A DNA stretch of 64,000 nt from Zetaproteobacteria bacterium CG1_02_55_237 (GCA_001871195.1 MNXA01000038.1:1-64000), one strand, 5' to 3'. Shown: positions 1-12,267, counted from the stretch's first letter. Program-made: numbers and translations. The notes: generated by a model from the sequence alone, not told the origin.

Positions 1-121
1 AGAACATGTCCGCTCCGGTCTCACCAAGCGTGGTTGATGCAATCTTGATTATCCAATAGAGCAGGACGATGTGGGGAACGCGATTGACAAGTGCTGTTGC
101 CATTGAATCGCTACTATTCAT
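1..121 (-). CDS. DUF347/COG4705-type membrane protein, N-terminal fragment
   Basis: The reverse strand from 121 reads an open frame to the window edge, beginning MNSSDSMATALVNRVPH and continuing with a hydrophobic stretch and the motif KIASTTLGETGADMF. A strong AGGAGG lies four bases before the ATG. The pattern 'KVP-hydrophobic-WIIKI-TTLGET' recalls the first repeat of the COG4705 (DUF347) multi-pass membrane proteins, which have no firmly established role. Only about 40 codons are visible; the rest lies left of the window. The family call rests on recall of the motif, not on an alignment. Confidence 0.65.
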   Translation of the reverse strand, partial: MNSSDSMATALVNRVPHIVLLYWIIKIASTTLGETGADMF

Positions 122-295
122 GATGCCTCCTTTCCGGCAGGAAAGCAGCATATTCAATCTGGATCAAGGGACCAGAGAAAAATGCTCAACGTATGGAGAG
201 TAAATGCAAGTTGATTGTTCTGAGGGTCCGATTTTGGCCGGGATAAGCCTGTCAGTCACCGCCGGTTTATTTTTTATCCATTCCGGGCAAAAGAA

Positions 296-323
296 AGCCC
301 CGGTTTTTTGCAAAACCGGGGCT
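296..323 (-). terminator. Rho-independent terminator after glgB
   Basis: A perfect 12-bp stem (agccccggtttt / aaaaccggggct) with loop ttgc lies 27 bases past the glgB stop. On the minus strand it is followed by a T-rich run. It closes the pgm-glgB unit. The rest of the 228-base gap between 121 and 350 shows no other gene. Confidence 0.8.
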
Positions 324-349
324 GAGGTCGTACTGGGATTAGCGCTTTA

Positions 350-2527
350 TCAGGACTCGCGACGCAGCACCAGAGCGGAGAGCGGCGGCAGCACAATGCG
401 TATTGAGTGCGGCTGCCCCATCCAGGCCAGACTTGCCGAGGAAACCCCTCCGGCATTGCCCATATTGGAACCGTCATACATCTGGGCATCGGTATTCATG
501 ATTTCCTTGTAAAAGCCTTCTTCAGGCACTCCAAGGCGATAATCATAACGCGGCACAGGGGTCAGATTGAGAATCACCACGATAGCTCCGCCATTCTTGT
601 CGCGACGCACATAGCTGAGTGTGGACTGCGGCGCATCGTTGCAATCGATCCACTGGAAACCAGCGTGCTCAAAATCCACCTCATGCAGTGCCGGAATATC
701 GCACACCAGCTTGTTTAGATCGCGCACCAGCAACTGCAGGCCGCGATGCGGATTGAACTGGGCCTGATCCCAATCAAGGCTGGCCGAGTCCTTCCACTCA
801 CTCCATTGCCCGAACTCCAGGCCCTGGAACATAAGTTTCTTACCCGGATGGGTATACATATAGGCATACAGGGTGCGCAGGTTGGCAAACTTCTGCCAAT
901 CGTCACCCGGCATTTTCTGCGGCATGGAACCCTTCCCGTGCACCACTTCATCATGCGAGAACGGCAGGATAAAGTTCTCGGTGTAGGCATAAATCTGCGA
1001 GAAGGTCACCTCGCCGTGGTGATAGCTGCGATGCACCGGGTTCTGTTCCATGTAGCTCAGGGTGTCGTTCATCCAGCCCATATTCCACTTCATGGTAAAG
1101 CCAAGACCGCCGAGATAGGTCGGTCGGGAGACCATCGGGAATGAGGTCGATTCCTCGGCCATGGTTACGGCACCGGGGAAACGCTCATGTATCAGATAGT
1201 TAAACTGCTTGAGGAATTCAATTGCCTCCAGATTCTCACGCCCGCCGAATTTATTCGGCATCCATTCACCCTCTTCACGCGAATAATCCAGATATAGCAT
1301 GGAAGCCACTGCATCGACGCGCAGGCCATCAAGATGGAATTGATCCAGCCAGAACAGGGCCGAGGCAATCAGGAAGTTACGCACCTCATTGCGCCCGAAA
1401 TTGAAGATGTAGGTACCCCAATCCTTGTGTTCGCCAAGACGCGGATCTTCATGCTCATACAGCGGCGTACCGTCGAAACGAGCCAGACCGTGCGAATCCT
1501 TGGGAAAGTGTGCCGGCACCCAATCTAGCAGCACACCAAGGCCATTGGCATGACAGTGATCGACGAAATAGCGGAATTCATCCGGCTTGCCAAAGCGGCT
1601 GGTTGGTGCGAAATAACCAATTGTCTGATAGCCCCACGATCCATCGAAGGGATGTTCGGTAATCGGCATCAGCTCGATATGCGTAAAGCCCATCCAGGTG
1701 CAGTATTCGACCAGTTGATGTGCCAGATCGCGGTAACCCATGTAATGGCCGTCCGCCTTGCGCCATGAGCCGAGATGCACCTCGTAGATATTCATCGGCT
1801 TGTCCATCGGCGGGCCGTAAGCGCGACGGGCAGTCATCCATTCGTCATCGCCCCATTGATACTGCTTGGGATCATGCACCACACAGGCCGTGGCCGGACG
1901 CACCTCCATCTGCTGGGCATACGGATCCACCTTGAGCAGAATATCGCCGTTCTGAGCACGAATCTCGAATTTGTACAGCTCGCCCTCGCACAGGGAGGGG
2001 ATGAATACCTCCCAGACACCGGAGCCGCCACGCGCACGCATCGGATGCTCGCGCCCGTCCCAATGATTGAAGTTGCCGACCACCGAGACGCGGCTGGCAT
2101 TCGGCGCCCAAACGGCAAACGACACACCCGATACGCCTTCAATCTCGCGTACATGTGCACCGAGCAGGCGATATTTCTCGAAATGCTGTCCCTCACCGAT
2201 CAGGTGCAGGTCCATATCGCCAAGCACCGGCGGGAAGCGATAGGGATCGTCAAGCTCCCAACTATGCCCCTCATAATTCTCGTAGCGCAGGCGATAGGGC
2301 TCGTCAAAGCTCATCTTCGCCAGCTTCGCCTCGAACAGGCCGTCCTGATGAATACGCTTCATCGCTGTGGCCTTGCCCGCCCCATTCAGCACCCAGACCT
2401 TTTCAACACGCGGCGCAATGCAGCGTATCACCACACCGCTCTTGCCAGCCGGATGCCGGCCAAGATAGGCAAACGGATCGTGGCTCCTCGCCTCGATAAT
2501 TTGGTACATCAGTTCTTGATCGCTCAT
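350..2527 (-). CDS. glgB: 1,4-alpha-glucan branching enzyme
   Basis: GlgB moves a 1,4-linked glucan segment to an O-6 position, making the branches of glycogen (cytoplasm, family GH13/CBM48). The 725 residues match the usual length of about 730. An N-terminal CBM48-like region ([22 protein letters not shown]) precedes the (beta/alpha)8 barrel. Barrel motifs visible are [10 protein letters not shown], the nucleophile region [16 protein letters not shown], the acid/base region AEEST and [11 protein letters not shown]. It starts 11 bases after pgm ends, so the two are probably one transcript; glgC is divergent. No glgA is present in the window, so the synthase must lie elsewhere. Confidence 0.97.
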   Translation of the reverse strand: MSDQELMYQIIEARSHDPFAYLGRHPAGKSGVVIRCIAPRVEKVWVLNGAGKATAMKRIHQDGLFEAKLAKMSFDEPYRLRYENYEGHSWELDDPYRFPPVLGDMDLHLIGEGQHFEKYRLLGAHVREIEGVSGVSFAVWAPNASRVSVVGNFNHWDGREHPMRARGGSGVWEVFIPSLCEGELYKFEIRAQNGDILLKVDPYAQQMEVRPATACVVHDPKQYQWGDDEWMTARRAYGPPMDKPMNIYEVHLGSWRKADGHYMGYRDLAHQLVEYCTWMGFTHIELMPITEHPFDGSWGYQTIGYFAPTSRFGKPDEFRYFVDHCHANGLGVLLDWVPAHFPKDSHGLARFDGTPLYEHEDPRLGEHKDWGTYIFNFGRNEVRNFLIASALFWLDQFHLDGLRVDAVASMLYLDYSREEGEWMPNKFGGRENLEAIEFLKQFNYLIHERFPGAVTMAEESTSFPMVSRPTYLGGLGFTMKWNMGWMNDTLSYMEQNPVHRSYHHGEVTFSQIYAYTENFILPFSHDEVVHGKGSMPQKMPGDDWQKFANLRTLYAYMYTHPGKKLMFQGLEFGQWSEWKDSASLDWDQAQFNPHRGLQLLVRDLNKLVCDIPALHEVDFEHAGFQWIDCNDAPQSTLSYVRRDKNGGAIVVILNLTPVPRYDYRLGVPEEGFYKEIMNTDAQMYDGSNMGNAGGVSSASLAWMGQPHSIRIVLPPLSALVLRRES

Positions 2528-2538
2528 GGTTTCAGTCC

Positions 2539-4170
<1,632 letters not shown>

Positions 4171-4283
4171 TCAATTCCCCTCGAAAATGTGGATGATAGC
4201 AGATGCACAGGATAGCAACCAGAGCGGACAAAACAAACTGCCTAAATTAAAAAAACCGGACGGTGGTTATTGCCCCCTCATGT

Positions 4284-4292
4284 TGCTATGAT
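4284..4292 (+). promoter_or_regulatory. Possible extended -10 promoter element for glgC
   Basis: TGCTATGAT (TGn followed by TATGAT) lies 43 bases upstream of the glgC ATG in the divergent pgm/glgC region. The matching -35 is poor (about TGGTTA at 17 bp), which is tolerated for extended -10 promoters. This is a sequence match only; nothing else shows that it is used. Confidence 0.4.
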
Positions 4293-4335
4293 GCGACTCG
4301 CAATTTCATAAAAACAGGACGAGAGGGAAGGGATA

Positions 4336-5601
4336 ATGTCTGAAATTACTATGCAACGTCATATCAGCAAACTGACCAGTGAAACGCTGGCGATCGTACT
4401 CGCGGGGGGCCGCGGTTCACGCCTGAAAGCGCTCACCGACTGGCGCGCCAAGCCCGCTGTTCCATTCGGCGGCAAGTTCCGCATTATCGATTTCCCCTTA
4501 TCCAACTGCATCAATGCCGGCATCCGGCACATCTCGGTTCTCACGCAGTACAAATCCCACTCTCTGCAGCGCCATCTACAACGCGGCTGGGGCTTCCTTT
4601 CCGGCCAGTTCGGTGAATTTGTCGAAGTGCTCCCCGCGCAGCAGCGCACTGGTGAAGGTTGGTATGAGGGCACTGCTGACGCGATCTACCAGAATCTGGA
4701 CATCATGCGGCATTACAACTTCGGCTATGTACTGGTGCTGGCCGGCGACCACATCTACAAGATGGACTACGGCAAAATGATTGCTGCGCACGCCGCCACC
4801 GGGGCTGATATCACCGTCGGTTGTATCCCGGTTACCCTGAAGGAAGCTACGGATTTCGGTGTGATGGATATTGATGCGGACAATCGCGTCACCGAATTCG
4901 CCGAAAAACCAGCCAACCCGAAAGCGATGGTAGACGATCCAAGCAAGGCCCTGGCCTCCATGGGCATCTACGTATTCAGCGCCGAATACCTGCGCAACCG
5001 CCTCATTGATGATGCCAAGGATAAAAGCTCCAGCCACGATTTCGGCAAGGACATTATTCCGGATGCCATCAAGAACGCGAACATCTTTGCCTTCCCGTTC
5101 ATCAACGGCAATACCGGCGGCCCCGGCTACTGGCGCGATGTCGGCACCATCGATGCCTATTGGGACGCCAACATCAATCTGGCCGAAATCCAGCCGGATC
5201 TCGATATGTACGACCAGAACTGGCCAATCTGGACGCATCAGGAACAACTGCCGCCTGCTAAATTCGCCTTTGATGATGAAGAACGTCGCGGTATGGCCGT
5301 GGATACAATGGTTTCAGGCGGCTGCCTGATAACCGGCTCCACCGTGCGCCATTCAGTCCTGTTCTCCAATGTGCGCATCCATTCCTTCTCCGAGGTGACC
5401 GACAGTGTGATTCTGCCGGATGTGGAAATCCGCCGCGGCTGCCGTATCACTCGCTGTGTGATTGATAAGGGTGCAGTGATTCCCGAAGGCACTGTCATTG
5501 GCGAGGATCCAGTCGAAGATGCCAAGCGCTTTTACGTCAGTGAAGGCGGTATCGTTCTGGTAACGCCTGACATGCTGGGACAAAGCCTGCACGCGGTCTA
5601 G
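4336..5601 (+). CDS. glgC: Glucose-1-phosphate adenylyltransferase
   Basis: Makes ADP-glucose from ATP and glucose 1-phosphate, the committed and normally allosterically controlled step of bacterial glycogen synthesis. The 421 residues open with the nucleotidyltransferase signature VLAGGRGSRLKALTDWRAKP, followed by FPLSNCINAGIR and later the sugar-phosphate region FAEKP. The C-terminal quarter has the left-handed beta-helix hexapeptide-like repeats typical of GlgC. GAGAGGGAAGGG precedes the ATG. Divergent from pgm-glgB, so precursor supply and polymer branching sit back to back around one regulatory region. Confidence 0.96.
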   Translation: MSEITMQRHISKLTSETLAIVLAGGRGSRLKALTDWRAKPAVPFGGKFRIIDFPLSNCINAGIRHISVLTQYKSHSLQRHLQRGWGFLSGQFGEFVEVLPAQQRTGEGWYEGTADAIYQNLDIMRHYNFGYVLVLAGDHIYKMDYGKMIAAHAATGADITVGCIPVTLKEATDFGVMDIDADNRVTEFAEKPANPKAMVDDPSKALASMGIYVFSAEYLRNRLIDDAKDKSSSHDFGKDIIPDAIKNANIFAFPFINGNTGGPGYWRDVGTIDAYWDANINLAEIQPDLDMYDQNWPIWTHQEQLPPAKFAFDDEERRGMAVDTMVSGGCLITGSTVRHSVLFSNVRIHSFSEVTDSVILPDVEIRRGCRITRCVIDKGAVIPEGTVIGEDPVEDAKRFYVSEGGIVLVTPDMLGQSLHAV

Positions 5602-5622
5602 GCCAACAAAAATGAAGGGCTT

Positions 5623-5661
5623 GTTGACGCTGATTCGTTTTCGTTCAGAATCAGCGTCAAC
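5623..5661 (+). terminator. Terminator between glgC and the GH57 gene
   Basis: A perfect 14-bp stem (gttgacgctgattc / gaatcagcgtcaac) with an 11-base loop is followed by TTCGTTTTTG. It lies 22 bases after the glgC stop and ends 27 bases before the next start, so the GH57-malQ pair may be transcribed separately or by read-through. Confidence 0.75.
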
Positions 5662-5688
5662 TTCGTTTTTGTACAGGGATTCTATCCA

Positions 5689-7389
5689 ATGAAAAAAACA
5701 GCACCCCATAAGCTGTCAGTTGTATTCTGCTGGCATATGCACCAGCCCTTCTATCGCGATGCTGAGTCCGGCAGCTATGCCCTGCCATGGGTTTATCTGC
5801 ATGCCATGAAGGACTACACCGACATGGCAGCGATTCTGGAGCAGGTGCCGGGCGCCCGCGCTGTTGTCAATTTTGTTCCATCACTGACGGCCCAGATCGA
5901 TGATTATGCCGAGCGCATCCGCGTCTGGCTGGATCATGGAGGTGAGTTACCCGACCCGCTGCTTGCTGCCCTGGCCCACACGGACGGTTGCTTCAGTAAC
6001 GATACGCGTCACTGGCTGCTGGAAACCTGTTTCCGTCTCAACCATGCTCGCAACCTGCACCGCTATCCGGCCTACAGCCGCCTGTGGAATCTGGCCGAAC
6101 AATGCCGGCATCATGATGGCCTGGATTATCTGGGCGACAACTACTTTACCGATCTGGTCACCTGGTATCATCTGGCCTGGCTTGGCGAAACGGTGCGCAA
6201 CACGCATTTTATCGCCCGCCGGCTGATCGAAAAGGCGCGTAACTTCACCAGTCAGGACCGGCGCGACCTGATCACCCTGATTGCCAGCCTGATGGCAGAT
6301 ATCCCGCCGCGCTACCGCAAGCTCGCAGATATGGGCAAGATCGAGGTTTCCACCACGCCCTATGCGCATCCGATTATACCGCTGCAACTGGACTTTAAGG
6401 CTGCTTTGGAAACTGTTCCGGATGCAATGCTTCCCTCCACCCCCTATCCCGGCGGAAAGGAGCGGGCGCAGGAGCATATCGATCTGGCAAAACGTGCGCA
6501 TGCGATCAGCTTCGGTCATCCGGCACGCGGCTGCTGGCCGGCTGAGGGGGCTGTATCGCAGGCGACTGTGGATATGCTCGGACAATCGGGCTTTGACTGG
6601 TGCGCCACCGGCGAGGGCGTGCTGCACCATTCCCTGGGCTACAATGTGCGCGAACACCAGGGCGGCAGTGGTCTGTATCATCCATGGCGCACGGGCAAAG
6701 ACGGCAAGATTGCCTGTTTCTTCCGCGACGACCGCCTTTCCGACCATATCGGCTTCGAATACCAGAGCTGGGACACCAAGGATGCAGTCGCCAACTTCAT
6801 CCACGAACTGAGCGGCATTCACAAGCGCACCCTGGCGGAAAAAGCACCTGTGGTGTCCATCATCATGGACGGCGAAAATGCCTGGGAGCATTTTCATGAG
6901 AATGGCCTGCCTTTTCTCACCTCACTCTATCAGGCTATTTCCGAGCACAATGAATTCGATTTGACTACTTTTTCCGAATATCTTTCGCAGCATCCCGAAC
7001 AGCCTCGTCTCAAACGCATGTCAGCCGGCTCATGGGTGTACGGCAATCTCTCCACATGGATCGGCGATGCCGCCAAAACACGCGGCTGGGAGCTGTTGAT
7101 CGCGGCCAAGCTGGCCTACGACAAGGTGAAGGAAGATGGACAGCTGAGCGACGAAAAACTTGCTGCCGCTACCGAACAATTACGCATCTGTGAAGGCTCC
7201 GACTGGTGCTGGTGGTTCGGAGATTACAATCCGGGCCCCGCAGTGCGCGACTTTGACCGCCTGTACCGCACCCATCTGCGCAAGCTTTATCAACTGATTG
7301 GCGCGACTGCTCCGACAGCGCTTGATGCACCGATTTCCGAAGGTGGCGGCGGTGCCGAAGGCGGCGGAACCATGCGCCGCGGCAACTGA
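5689..7389 (+). CDS. Glycoside hydrolase family 57 (alpha-amylase/glucanotransferase type)
   Basis: A 566-residue retaining alpha-glucan enzyme. The GH57 signatures are the start WHMHQPFYRD, the nucleophile motif GCWPAEGAVS (Glu) and DGENAWEHF. No signal peptide is seen, so it should act in the cytoplasm, presumably on glycogen or maltodextrins. The exact specificity (amylase, 4-alpha-glucanotransferase or branching) cannot be read from the motifs. The last ~20 residues are a Gly-rich tail. It sits between glgC and malQ, which points to glycogen turnover. Confidence 0.9.
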   Translation: MKKTAPHKLSVVFCWHMHQPFYRDAESGSYALPWVYLHAMKDYTDMAAILEQVPGARAVVNFVPSLTAQIDDYAERIRVWLDHGGELPDPLLAALAHTDGCFSNDTRHWLLETCFRLNHARNLHRYPAYSRLWNLAEQCRHHDGLDYLGDNYFTDLVTWYHLAWLGETVRNTHFIARRLIEKARNFTSQDRRDLITLIASLMADIPPRYRKLADMGKIEVSTTPYAHPIIPLQLDFKAALETVPDAMLPSTPYPGGKERAQEHIDLAKRAHAISFGHPARGCWPAEGAVSQATVDMLGQSGFDWCATGEGVLHHSLGYNVREHQGGSGLYHPWRTGKDGKIACFFRDDRLSDHIGFEYQSWDTKDAVANFIHELSGIHKRTLAEKAPVVSIIMDGENAWEHFHENGLPFLTSLYQAISEHNEFDLTTFSEYLSQHPEQPRLKRMSAGSWVYGNLSTWIGDAAKTRGWELLIAAKLAYDKVKEDGQLSDEKLAAATEQLRICEGSDWCWWFGDYNPGPAVRDFDRLYRTHLRKLYQLIGATAPTALDAPISEGGGGAEGGGTMRRGN

Positions 7390-7423
7390 CCTCCCCGCTC
7401 GGCGAAGGGAAAGGCAATTTGAT

Positions 7424-8881
7424 ATGAACACATGGCTGGATCGTCGGCGTGCCGGCGTGCTCTTGCACATCACCTCCCTTCCCGGACCGCAAAAAAACGG
7501 CACCTTGGGGCGGGAAGCGCATGCCTTCGTCGACAGCATCTGCAAGGGCGGCTTTTCCGTCTGGCAATTCCTGCCTTTAGGACCGACGCATGGTCATGGC
7601 TCACCCTACGAGTCGCTGTCCACCTTTGCCGGCAACCCTGATCTGATTGACCTTCGGGCCCTCGTCGCAGAAGGCTGGCTGAGCTCCACCGATGTCGATC
7701 ATCCGCTTACCCATGCCGGCCACGCCTTCTGGCATGCTGTTGCCCGCGATGCTGCGCTTGCCCTGGAGGTGAGTGATTTCCGTCAGGCCAATGCCAATTG
7801 GCTTGATGATTTCGCGCTGTTTACGGCACTGAAACAACGTGGCAACGGAAGCCCATGGTGGCAATGGGGCAGGCTTCTCGCCAAACGCAATGCCAAGGCC
7901 CTGGAAACCGCTGCTGAGGAATGCGCTGCAGCCATGCAGCAGGTGGTCTTCGAGCAATTTACCTTTGCCCGCCAGTGGCATGCACTAAAACAGCATGCCG
8001 AATCACGCGGCGTTACCTTATTCGGCGACCTGCCCATCTATGTGGCACACGACTCCGCCGATGTATGGGCCAACCAGTCCCTGTTCACCGTGAACAAACA
8101 AGGCCTGTGCGACGAAGTAGCTGGTGTTCCACCCGACTATTTTGCCGAAAACGGCCAACGTTGGGGCAATCCCTTGTATCACTGGGATGCCCTTGAAAAA
8201 ACCGGTTTCGACTGGTGGATTCGACGCATTGATGCACAAATGCAACGCATGCACCTGCTGCGCATCGATCATTTCCGCGGCCTTGAAGCCTACTGGTCTA
8301 TTCCGGGCCATCTGAATGATGGCAAAGTTGGCGAGTGGATCAAGGCTCCCGGCGATAAGCTGCTAAGCGCTCTGCAGAACAAACTTGGCAACCTGCCGAT
8401 TGCTGCCGAGGATCTCGGCCTGATCACCCCGGAGGTCACTGAATTACTCAATGCCTTTGGTCTGCCGGGTATGAAGGTGCTGCAATTCGCCTTTGACGGC
8501 TCCGAGGATAACCCTTACCTGCCGGGCAACTTCGGCGCCAACAGCGTCATCTATACCGGCACGCACGACAACGATACAACGCTCGGCTGGTTTGCCGAAC
8601 GTTCCGAACACGAGCTTGAATGCCTTGCGGCACACGCCGATTTAAGCGGTGATGATATGCCATGGCCCCTGATTCGCCTGGCCATTGAATCGGATGCCCG
8701 GCTGGCCGTCATACCGATGCAGGACTTGTTGTCGCTCGGCTCGGAGGCCCGCTTCAACACGCCTGGAACCATCGATCTCAACTGGCAGTGGCGTATGACA
8801 GGTGATGAAACGCTTGATGATGTCTGGTCGCACGTCTACGAACTAAACCTGCGCTCCTGCCGCGTTCTCAAAGCGGCGTAA
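7424..8881 (+). CDS. malQ: 4-alpha-glucanotransferase (amylomaltase, GH77)
   Basis: Transfers glucan segments between maltodextrins during glycogen/maltodextrin turnover. The 485 residues have the GH77 landmarks: LLHITSLPGP near the start, GDLPIYVAHDSADVWAN, the nucleophile region LRIDHFRGLEAYW, the acid/base AAEDLGLI and the third acid GTHDNDTT. I chose the ATG at 7424: GAAGGGAAAGG precedes it and the family normally starts just before 'RRAGVLLH'. The frame is open further upstream to 7298, but that would overlap the GH57 gene with unrelated sequence. The 3' end overlaps the convergent gene at 8868 by 14 bases. Confidence 0.94.
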   Translation: MNTWLDRRRAGVLLHITSLPGPQKNGTLGREAHAFVDSICKGGFSVWQFLPLGPTHGHGSPYESLSTFAGNPDLIDLRALVAEGWLSSTDVDHPLTHAGHAFWHAVARDAALALEVSDFRQANANWLDDFALFTALKQRGNGSPWWQWGRLLAKRNAKALETAAEECAAAMQQVVFEQFTFARQWHALKQHAESRGVTLFGDLPIYVAHDSADVWANQSLFTVNKQGLCDEVAGVPPDYFAENGQRWGNPLYHWDALEKTGFDWWIRRIDAQMQRMHLLRIDHFRGLEAYWSIPGHLNDGKVGEWIKAPGDKLLSALQNKLGNLPIAAEDLGLITPEVTELLNAFGLPGMKVLQFAFDGSEDNPYLPGNFGANSVIYTGTHDNDTTLGWFAERSEHELECLAAHADLSGDDMPWPLIRLAIESDARLAVIPMQDLLSLGSEARFNTPGTIDLNWQWRMTGDETLDDVWSHVYELNLRSCRVLKAA

Positions 8882-9137
8882 CGCTCACCCGGCCAGCACT
8901 CGAGACATCAATCCGATAGCGCTTGCCGTTCGGGCAGGTTGCCATGATTACAGTGTTACCGGCCGCATCCTTCTGCTCGGAAATATCCGTCACGGCATTG
9001 CCGCCGCAAGGCTGGCCGCGCAGCATGATGGTGGTGGCAATATCCTCCGCCTTGGTCACTGCAAAAGCGCCTGCGGGAACAAGGGTCATCGCCAGCGCTA
9101 CTGCCCCTCCCCGAATTGCCAAACTCAATGTGTTCAT
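8868..9137 (-). CDS. Small exported protein of unknown function
   Basis: Codes for 89 residues with an N-terminal signal peptide (hydrophobic stretch GGAVALAMTLVPAGAFA, probable cut after AFA near residue 26). The mature part of about 63 residues has two cysteines (GQPCGG and ATCPNG) that could form a disulfide in the periplasm. No family recognised. Its ATG overlaps the stop of the preceding gene in an ATGA, so the two are probably translated together. The end overlaps malQ by 14 bases in the convergent direction. Confidence 0.7.
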   Translation of the reverse strand: MNTLSLAIRGGAVALAMTLVPAGAFAVTKAEDIATTIMLRGQPCGGNAVTDISEQKDAAGNTVIMATCPNGKRYRIDVSSAGRVSVTPL

Positions 9138-9697
9138 GCCTTCACCTCCAACAGACTATTCCAGATACCCTCGCGGGCCATACTGATATCGCAGGACAGG
9201 GCGGGATCGTCATCCAGCAAGGCCAGCGCTTTGAGCAGCAACCCATCGAAACGGGCACGCAACTCGTGCAGCGTTATATGATTTGCATTTTGTCGATAGG
9301 CCTTGAACAGGTCGATCAAATCAAGCGCATCCGAGCGCAGCGCCAGCTTGGTAAATACACCAATGGCATGGCTCTCCTTGATCCGCTCAATGAGCGCATT
9401 CATATTGAAAGGCCTTTCCGTACTCGCAGTTCCGGCAGCCCCTTCATGATCGGCCTCGGCCTCCCCTTTCTGCTGCGCAGCGTCAACGCTTGCCTGCATG
9501 GCCGCATCCCCACCCTTCACTGTCTCCGGCTTCGCCTTGTCAGGAGTCGCCACCGCAGTCTTGTCGGCCATGGCAGGCGTCGCAGCATCAGCCGTACCCC
9601 AGGTGCTGTCAGTGCCGCTATTGCAGGCCGCCAGCGTCTGCATGGCAGGCATCAGGAAAAACGCACCCAAACAAGCGATAGAGATCAGTCGCATCAT
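9134..9697 (-). CDS. Putative lipoprotein with low-complexity linker
   Basis: 187 residues from the ATG at 9697, which follows GGAGTGG. The N-terminus MMRLISIACLGAFFLM runs to a lipobox-like LAAC (Cys25), so it is probably a lipoprotein. Residues ~26-95 are rich in Ala, Lys, Glu and Asp with no clear fold. The C-terminal ~90 residues look helical (IERIKESHAIGVFTKLALRSDALDLIDLFKAYR). That part resembles proteins of unknown role; I do not recognise a domain. Overlaps the small exported protein at 8868 by ATGA. The longer open frame to 9859 runs back into recG and is rejected as the start. Confidence 0.7.
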   Translation of the reverse strand: MMRLISIACLGAFFLMPAMQTLAACNSGTDSTWGTADAATPAMADKTAVATPDKAKPETVKGGDAAMQASVDAAQQKGEAEADHEGAAGTASTERPFNMNALIERIKESHAIGVFTKLALRSDALDLIDLFKAYRQNANHITLHELRARFDGLLLKALALLDDDPALSCDISMAREGIWNSLLEVKA

Positions 9698-9800
9698 TTT
9701 ATTGGCCACTCCGTCATCATTTTGTAAGCAAGTATAGCAAAGATTGGCCCCATCAAGAGAGCAGTTCTTGCGCAACAGGGGGCATATCCCCCACCCCTGC

Positions 9801-11801
9801 TCAATCCACGCTCTCGGCCATCGGGCGCCAGAAACGCAGCATGGCCTCACTCGGTTCACAGACAGGAAGATGTGCGTGCCAGTGGCGGATCAGTCCCGCA
9901 TCACGGCTAACATCAAGCAGCCGGAAGCCCATATCACCACTCTGCCGCGCCCCCACTGCATCACCGGCACCGCGCAGCTTGAGGTCCAGCTCGGCCAGCT
10001 CCAGACCATCGTGGCAGGTCGCCATATGGCGCAGACGTTCCAGCGCAGATTTGGATGCCTCGGCTGTCGGCAACAGCACGCAATAGCCCTGTGCTGAGTC
10101 GCGCCCCACCCGGCCGCGCAACTGATGCAGTTGTGCCAATCCGTAGTTCTCCGCCTGCTCAATCACCATCAATCGTGCCTCGGGTACATTCACCCCGACC
10201 TCTACCACCGTGGTTGATACCAGCAGACGGCAGGTGCCGCCGGCAAACGCCGCCAGTACCTGCTCCTTGTCGGCAGACTTCATGCGTCCATGCAGGGCGT
10301 TCACGCCGGCATCGGGAAACTTCTCCTTCAGCGCGGCTACGCGCTGCTCCACAGACACCCCATCCTCATCCTCATCAATGCGCGGCACGATCCAGTAAAT
10401 ACGCCCGCCCTCATCGAGCACACGCTGCATACCGTCGGCCAATTTGGCCCGACTGCTTATCACGCGCGTATCCACCGGTTTGCGCCCCGGCGGCATACCG
10501 CGCATCAGGCTCAGATCCATATCACCATACAACGACAAGGCCAGCGAGCGCGGAATCGGTGTGGCCGTCATGGCCAGCAGGTGCACCCCCTGCCCGCGTT
10601 CGGTCAGTTCCCAGCGCTGGCGCACGCCGAAGCGATGCTGCTCATCGACTATTGCCACACCCAGCCGATGGTAGCTGACATCCGCGGAAATCAGGGCATG
10701 CGTGCCGACCACCATAGCGATGCTGCCGTCGGCAAGGCCGGCCAATATTTTCTTGCGCTGCGCCGCCTTCACGCCACCTGTCAGCAGCTCCACCCTGCGC
10801 TGCAGCGGTGCGAATAATGCATTGAGGGTGGCTGCGTGCTGGGCGGCCAGCACACTGGTTGGCGCCATCAGGGCAGCCTGCCTGCCCTGTTGCACGGCCA
10901 TCAGCATGAGCAACGCCGCAACCCATGTTTTGCCCGCCCCGACGTCGCCCTGCAACAGCCTATGCATGCGCTGGCCGCGCAACACATCGGCACATATCTC
11001 CTGCCACACCGTCTGTTGAGCCTCAGTTAAGGGAAACGGCAGGGTCTCCAGCAACGCCTGACTCAGGGAAGCATCACTGAACACCGCAGCATCAACCCTG
11101 GCCAGCCTGCGCATGCGCTGCATCAGGTGCAGATAGGTCAAAAGCTCCTCGATCTGCAAGCGCTCGAAGGCCTGCCGCATGGCCACACCCTCCGGTCCTT
11201 CATCATCCGGCCTGTGTACGCGCTTAAGGGCCTGTGTCAGACCCGGACGGGGGGAAAGCAAGGCATCGAAACGACTTTTCTCTTCCATCCCAAGCAGGCC
11301 AAGGGCCGCATGCACCAATTTTTCCACGCGCATGCTTCCAAGACCCGCCACAGAGGCATAGACCGGCCGCCATCCAGCATGAAAGGCTTCCTCGGGCATC
11401 CATTCGGGATGCAGCATCTGGCACTGACCACGCCACCACTCAGGCTTGCCGCGAATACTCAGCCAGCGTCCCGGCGATAAGCGCGCATCGCGCAAGAGAA
11501 AGGGTGAATGGAAGAAACGCAGATACAGCAAGGCCCCGTCCTCATCGCCGACAATCACCGTCACCTGTCGATGCGGACCGCGCCCATGACCGTCAACGCT
11601 CATGACCTTCCCGCGGGTGCGTGCTTCTTCGCCTTCGCGCAGCTCATGCATGGCAATGCTGTTGCGATCATCGATATAGCGCTTGGGAAGATGTAATAGC
11701 AAATCTCCCACACAGCTTATGCCACTTTTGCGCAGACGCCCGGCAATAGCCGGACCGATGCCGCCCAGTATGCCAATGTCCTGCTCCAGTATGCTGTACA
11801 C
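9801..11801 (-). CDS. recG: ATP-dependent DNA helicase RecG
   Basis: A superfamily 2 helicase that reverses stalled forks and branch-migrates junctions. An N-terminal wedge/OB domain begins at [17 protein letters not shown] and is followed by LLLHLPKRY. Helicase motifs: GDVGAGKT (Walker A), DEQHRFG (motif II), TATPIPRS (III), [13 protein letters not shown] and [12 protein letters not shown] (VI). I chose the GTG at 11801 (666 residues) because homologues start about ten residues before the LxGIG motif. The frame stays open to an ATG at 11927 preceded by AGGGGATGA, but those 42 extra residues look unlike the family. Divergent from rpmB. Confidence 0.93.
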   Translation of the reverse strand: MYSILEQDIGILGGIGPAIAGRLRKSGISCVGDLLLHLPKRYIDDRNSIAMHELREGEEARTRGKVMSVDGHGRGPHRQVTVIVGDEDGALLYLRFFHSPFLLRDARLSPGRWLSIRGKPEWWRGQCQMLHPEWMPEEAFHAGWRPVYASVAGLGSMRVEKLVHAALGLLGMEEKSRFDALLSPRPGLTQALKRVHRPDDEGPEGVAMRQAFERLQIEELLTYLHLMQRMRRLARVDAAVFSDASLSQALLETLPFPLTEAQQTVWQEICADVLRGQRMHRLLQGDVGAGKTWVAALLMLMAVQQGRQAALMAPTSVLAAQHAATLNALFAPLQRRVELLTGGVKAAQRKKILAGLADGSIAMVVGTHALISADVSYHRLGVAIVDEQHRFGVRQRWELTERGQGVHLLAMTATPIPRSLALSLYGDMDLSLMRGMPPGRKPVDTRVISSRAKLADGMQRVLDEGGRIYWIVPRIDEDEDGVSVEQRVAALKEKFPDAGVNALHGRMKSADKEQVLAAFAGGTCRLLVSTTVVEVGVNVPEARLMVIEQAENYGLAQLHQLRGRVGRDSAQGYCVLLPTAEASKSALERLRHMATCHDGLELAELDLKLRGAGDAVGARQSGDMGFRLLDVSRDAGLIRHWHAHLPVCEPSEAMLRFWRPMAESVD

Positions 11802-11975
11802 AGGGTAAGCTTGGCGCAGACGAAGGGCGTGGACAAGGCATGGAAAGTCTGTGCAGCGGGCATTACGGCACAAGCGGGAGGCGAATACCGGAAAAAAAAG
11901 CGAAACGAGGGCTTGTCTGCAAGGCATTCATCCCCTAAAGTGCGCCACCTTTTACCGATTTGCAGGAGATATATT

Positions 11976-12170
11976 ATGGCCAAACGTTGCGACATTTGTG
12001 GCAAAGGACCGATGAGCGGAAACAATGTCAGTCATGCACATAACACGACTCGCCGTCGTTTTCTGCCCAACCTTCACCGTATGCGCGCTGTGGTGAACAG
12101 CGGCGTCAAACAGGTGCGCGTGTGCTCAAGCTGCCTGCGTTCCGGCAAGGTCACCAAAGCAGCCTCCTGA
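11976..12170 (+). CDS. rpmB: 50S ribosomal protein L28
   Basis: 64 residues, beginning [20 protein letters not shown], then the basic RRRFLPNLH core. It keeps two CxxC pairs (CDIC and CSSC), so it is the zinc-binding (C+) form of L28. AGGAG sits nine bases before the ATG at 11976. The frame is open upstream but the family start is clear. Unlike in many bacteria it is not followed by rpmG (L33); a terminator follows directly. Confidence 0.96.
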   Translation: MAKRCDICGKGPMSGNNVSHAHNTTRRRFLPNLHRMRAVVNSGVKQVRVCSSCLRSGKVTKAAS

Positions 12171-12212
12171 GCTGTTATTAAGTCTGACCGACTAAACCCG
12201 ATCATATGAATC

Positions 12213-12241
12213 AAAAAAGGGCGCAATGAGCGCCCTTTTTT
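12213..12241 (+). terminator. Terminator of rpmB, probably bidirectional with ridA
   Basis: aaaaaagggcgc - aatga - gcgcccttttttt: a GC stem flanked by an A-run on the left and a T-run on the right, so it can act in both directions between the convergent rpmB (plus) and ridA (minus). Confidence 0.85.
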
Positions 12242-12267
12242 ATTGTCTGTAACACGGCCCCTGCCAG

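Noticed and set aside
5947-6897. 316-codon minus-strand frame inside the GH57 gene
   Set aside because: Antisense shadow; no start context and no domain.
9777-9792. ggggg-catat-ccccc hairpin after recG as terminator
   Set aside because: Short stem and no T-run on the minus strand.
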